Shown: positions 63,389-64,000 of the stretch, piece by piece
Numbering within the stretch: the first letter of the stretch is position 1
Layout: every line of letters starts with the position of its first letter
Assembly (NCBI RefSeq): GCF_013761245.1
Contig: NZ_JACDUT010000004.1
Coordinates: forward strand, 186,001-250,000
DNA from: Thermaerobacillus caldiproteolyticus
GTDB lineage: Bacteria; Bacillota; Bacilli; Bacillales; Anoxybacillaceae
Direction of reading: 5' to 3'
Length of the DNA: 64,000 bases
Made by a program: the position numbers and the translations under genes
The notes under the pieces: model-generated
Databases searched by the model: none
What the model was told of the DNA's origin: nothing
The model's input: the letters and a program-made list of their open reading frames with translations, nothing else

Positions 63389-64000
63389 ATCAATGCTACA
63401 TATTTCCGGCGAACAACCTTCACAAGCGATTTCGTTACGTAAATATTCAAAGCTATGAACTTTTTGGTACGGAGATAATGCCTTTTTTCCGCAATTTGCT
63501 CAGCAAGATGTTGACGGCTTCGCGCGACGTTCCGCAAAAGCTCTCCAATTTCTAGTGTGTTAGTTGCAAGATAATTAGAATGCCGTCTTCCTTCATCCCC
63601 CGTAACGGTTACATAAGCGAATCAGCGTAGAGTATAATGCCTCTTTTTAAGGTCGCGAAATTTCGTTTGAGTTTTGCGACACTGGTCATTTATCCATTTC
63701 ATAAGCATGAGAGATAATTGGTGGTTTTTTAAGCACCTTTTTTGAAGTGGCAGAAACAATCCCGTCTCGGGCGTTTTGGCACTTGGCAGATATTTTGCAT
63801 GGAAAAATCCCCGTTATTGCATATCCGTAATGTAAATTCTTGTCCATCTGCCGTCATTTTACTCATTTGTACTTTTCCGGACTGAATGTAGTAAATTTTT
63901 TGTCGCTTTCTCTTTTTCCCTTCACGGAATTTTTTGTATTGGGATATTGCGATAAACACTCTGAAACAGTATCTGTATTATCGAACGCCACGTTTATTAC
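63389..64000 (-). pseudogene. fnr: Frameshifted fnr (Crp/Fnr anaerobic regulator)
   Basis: Minus-strand fragments in several frames: an N-terminal cNMP-like fold part (KIYYIQSGKVQMSKMTADGQ, EFTLRICNNGDF), then a linker helix (TKFRDLKKR), DNA-binding remains (ATNTLEIGELLRN region), and the C-terminus YLRNEIACEGCSPEICSID followed by a stop. That Cys-rich tail is the 4Fe-4S site of Bacillus-type Fnr. At least four frameshifts or deletions are present, so no active protein is expected. The 5' end runs past the window edge. Confidence 0.8.

Overview
The window looks like chromosome of a low-GC, endospore-forming, thermophile-type Bacillaceae (Anoxybacillus, Geobacillus or Parageobacillus kind). 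Evidence: a complete gerP spore-coat germination operon, a Spo0E-type phosphatase, long stretches in the order of the Bacillus subtilis yis and yit regions (sbcC-gerP-yisI-yisK-yisL-yisN-asnO, then yitJ-yitK-yitL and yitS-yitT-yitU-yitV-yitW), strong Gram-positive ribosome binding sites, and scattered GTCTAGCT-type intergenic repeats. The genus is an inference from family resemblance. No rRNA, tRNA, CRISPR array, prophage or intact transposon was seen. Layout. 1-3.5 kb: end of sbcD and sbcC. 3.5-6.3 kb: gerPF to gerPA on the minus strand plus two extra GerPF-like genes, with three sigma-K-like promoters. 6.3-16.3 kb: acyl-CoA ligase, DUF418 membrane protein, Spo0E-like gene, yisK, rocD, yisL, a FIST-PAS-GGDEF-EAL signalling protein with a degenerate GGDEF, yisN. 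16.6-20 kb: asnO, then relics of a MATE exporter and an AraC regulator. 20-30.6 kb: a maltodextrin regulon, with neopullulanase divergent from malE-malF-malG-amyA-malA-malR and LacI-type operators between them. The amylase has both a signal peptide and a C-terminal membrane anchor. 30.7-39.3 kb: a formaldehyde island. It holds gnd and zwf, hxlR, a nitrilase-family hydrolase with two GNAT genes, a DJ-1/PfpI gene and hxlB-hxlA. A 20-bp motif lies at a fixed 28-nt distance from the -10 box in front of zwf, the hydrolase operon and hxlA, which suggests one HxlR regulon. HPS + PHI + Zwf + Gnd together make a dissimilatory ribulose-monophosphate cycle that burns formaldehyde to CO2. A shredded alcohol dehydrogenase lies beside it. 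40.2-47.7 kb: an SDR, then metH and yitJ under a SAM-I riboswitch, then yajQ. 47.8-56.4 kb: yitL, a BMP lipoprotein paired with a chemoreceptor, a DUF3941 peptide, degV, yitT, two tiny genes, a HAD phosphatase, an esterase-like hydrolase and a decayed yitW. 56.6-64 kb: molybdenum cofactor genes mobA, modB-moaA and moeA-mobB-moaE-moaD-ywiC, ending in a frameshifted fnr. The most interesting signal is the shared motif that appears to place a hydrolase/acetyltransferase operon of unknown function, and perhaps a DJ-1 gene, under the formaldehyde regulator.
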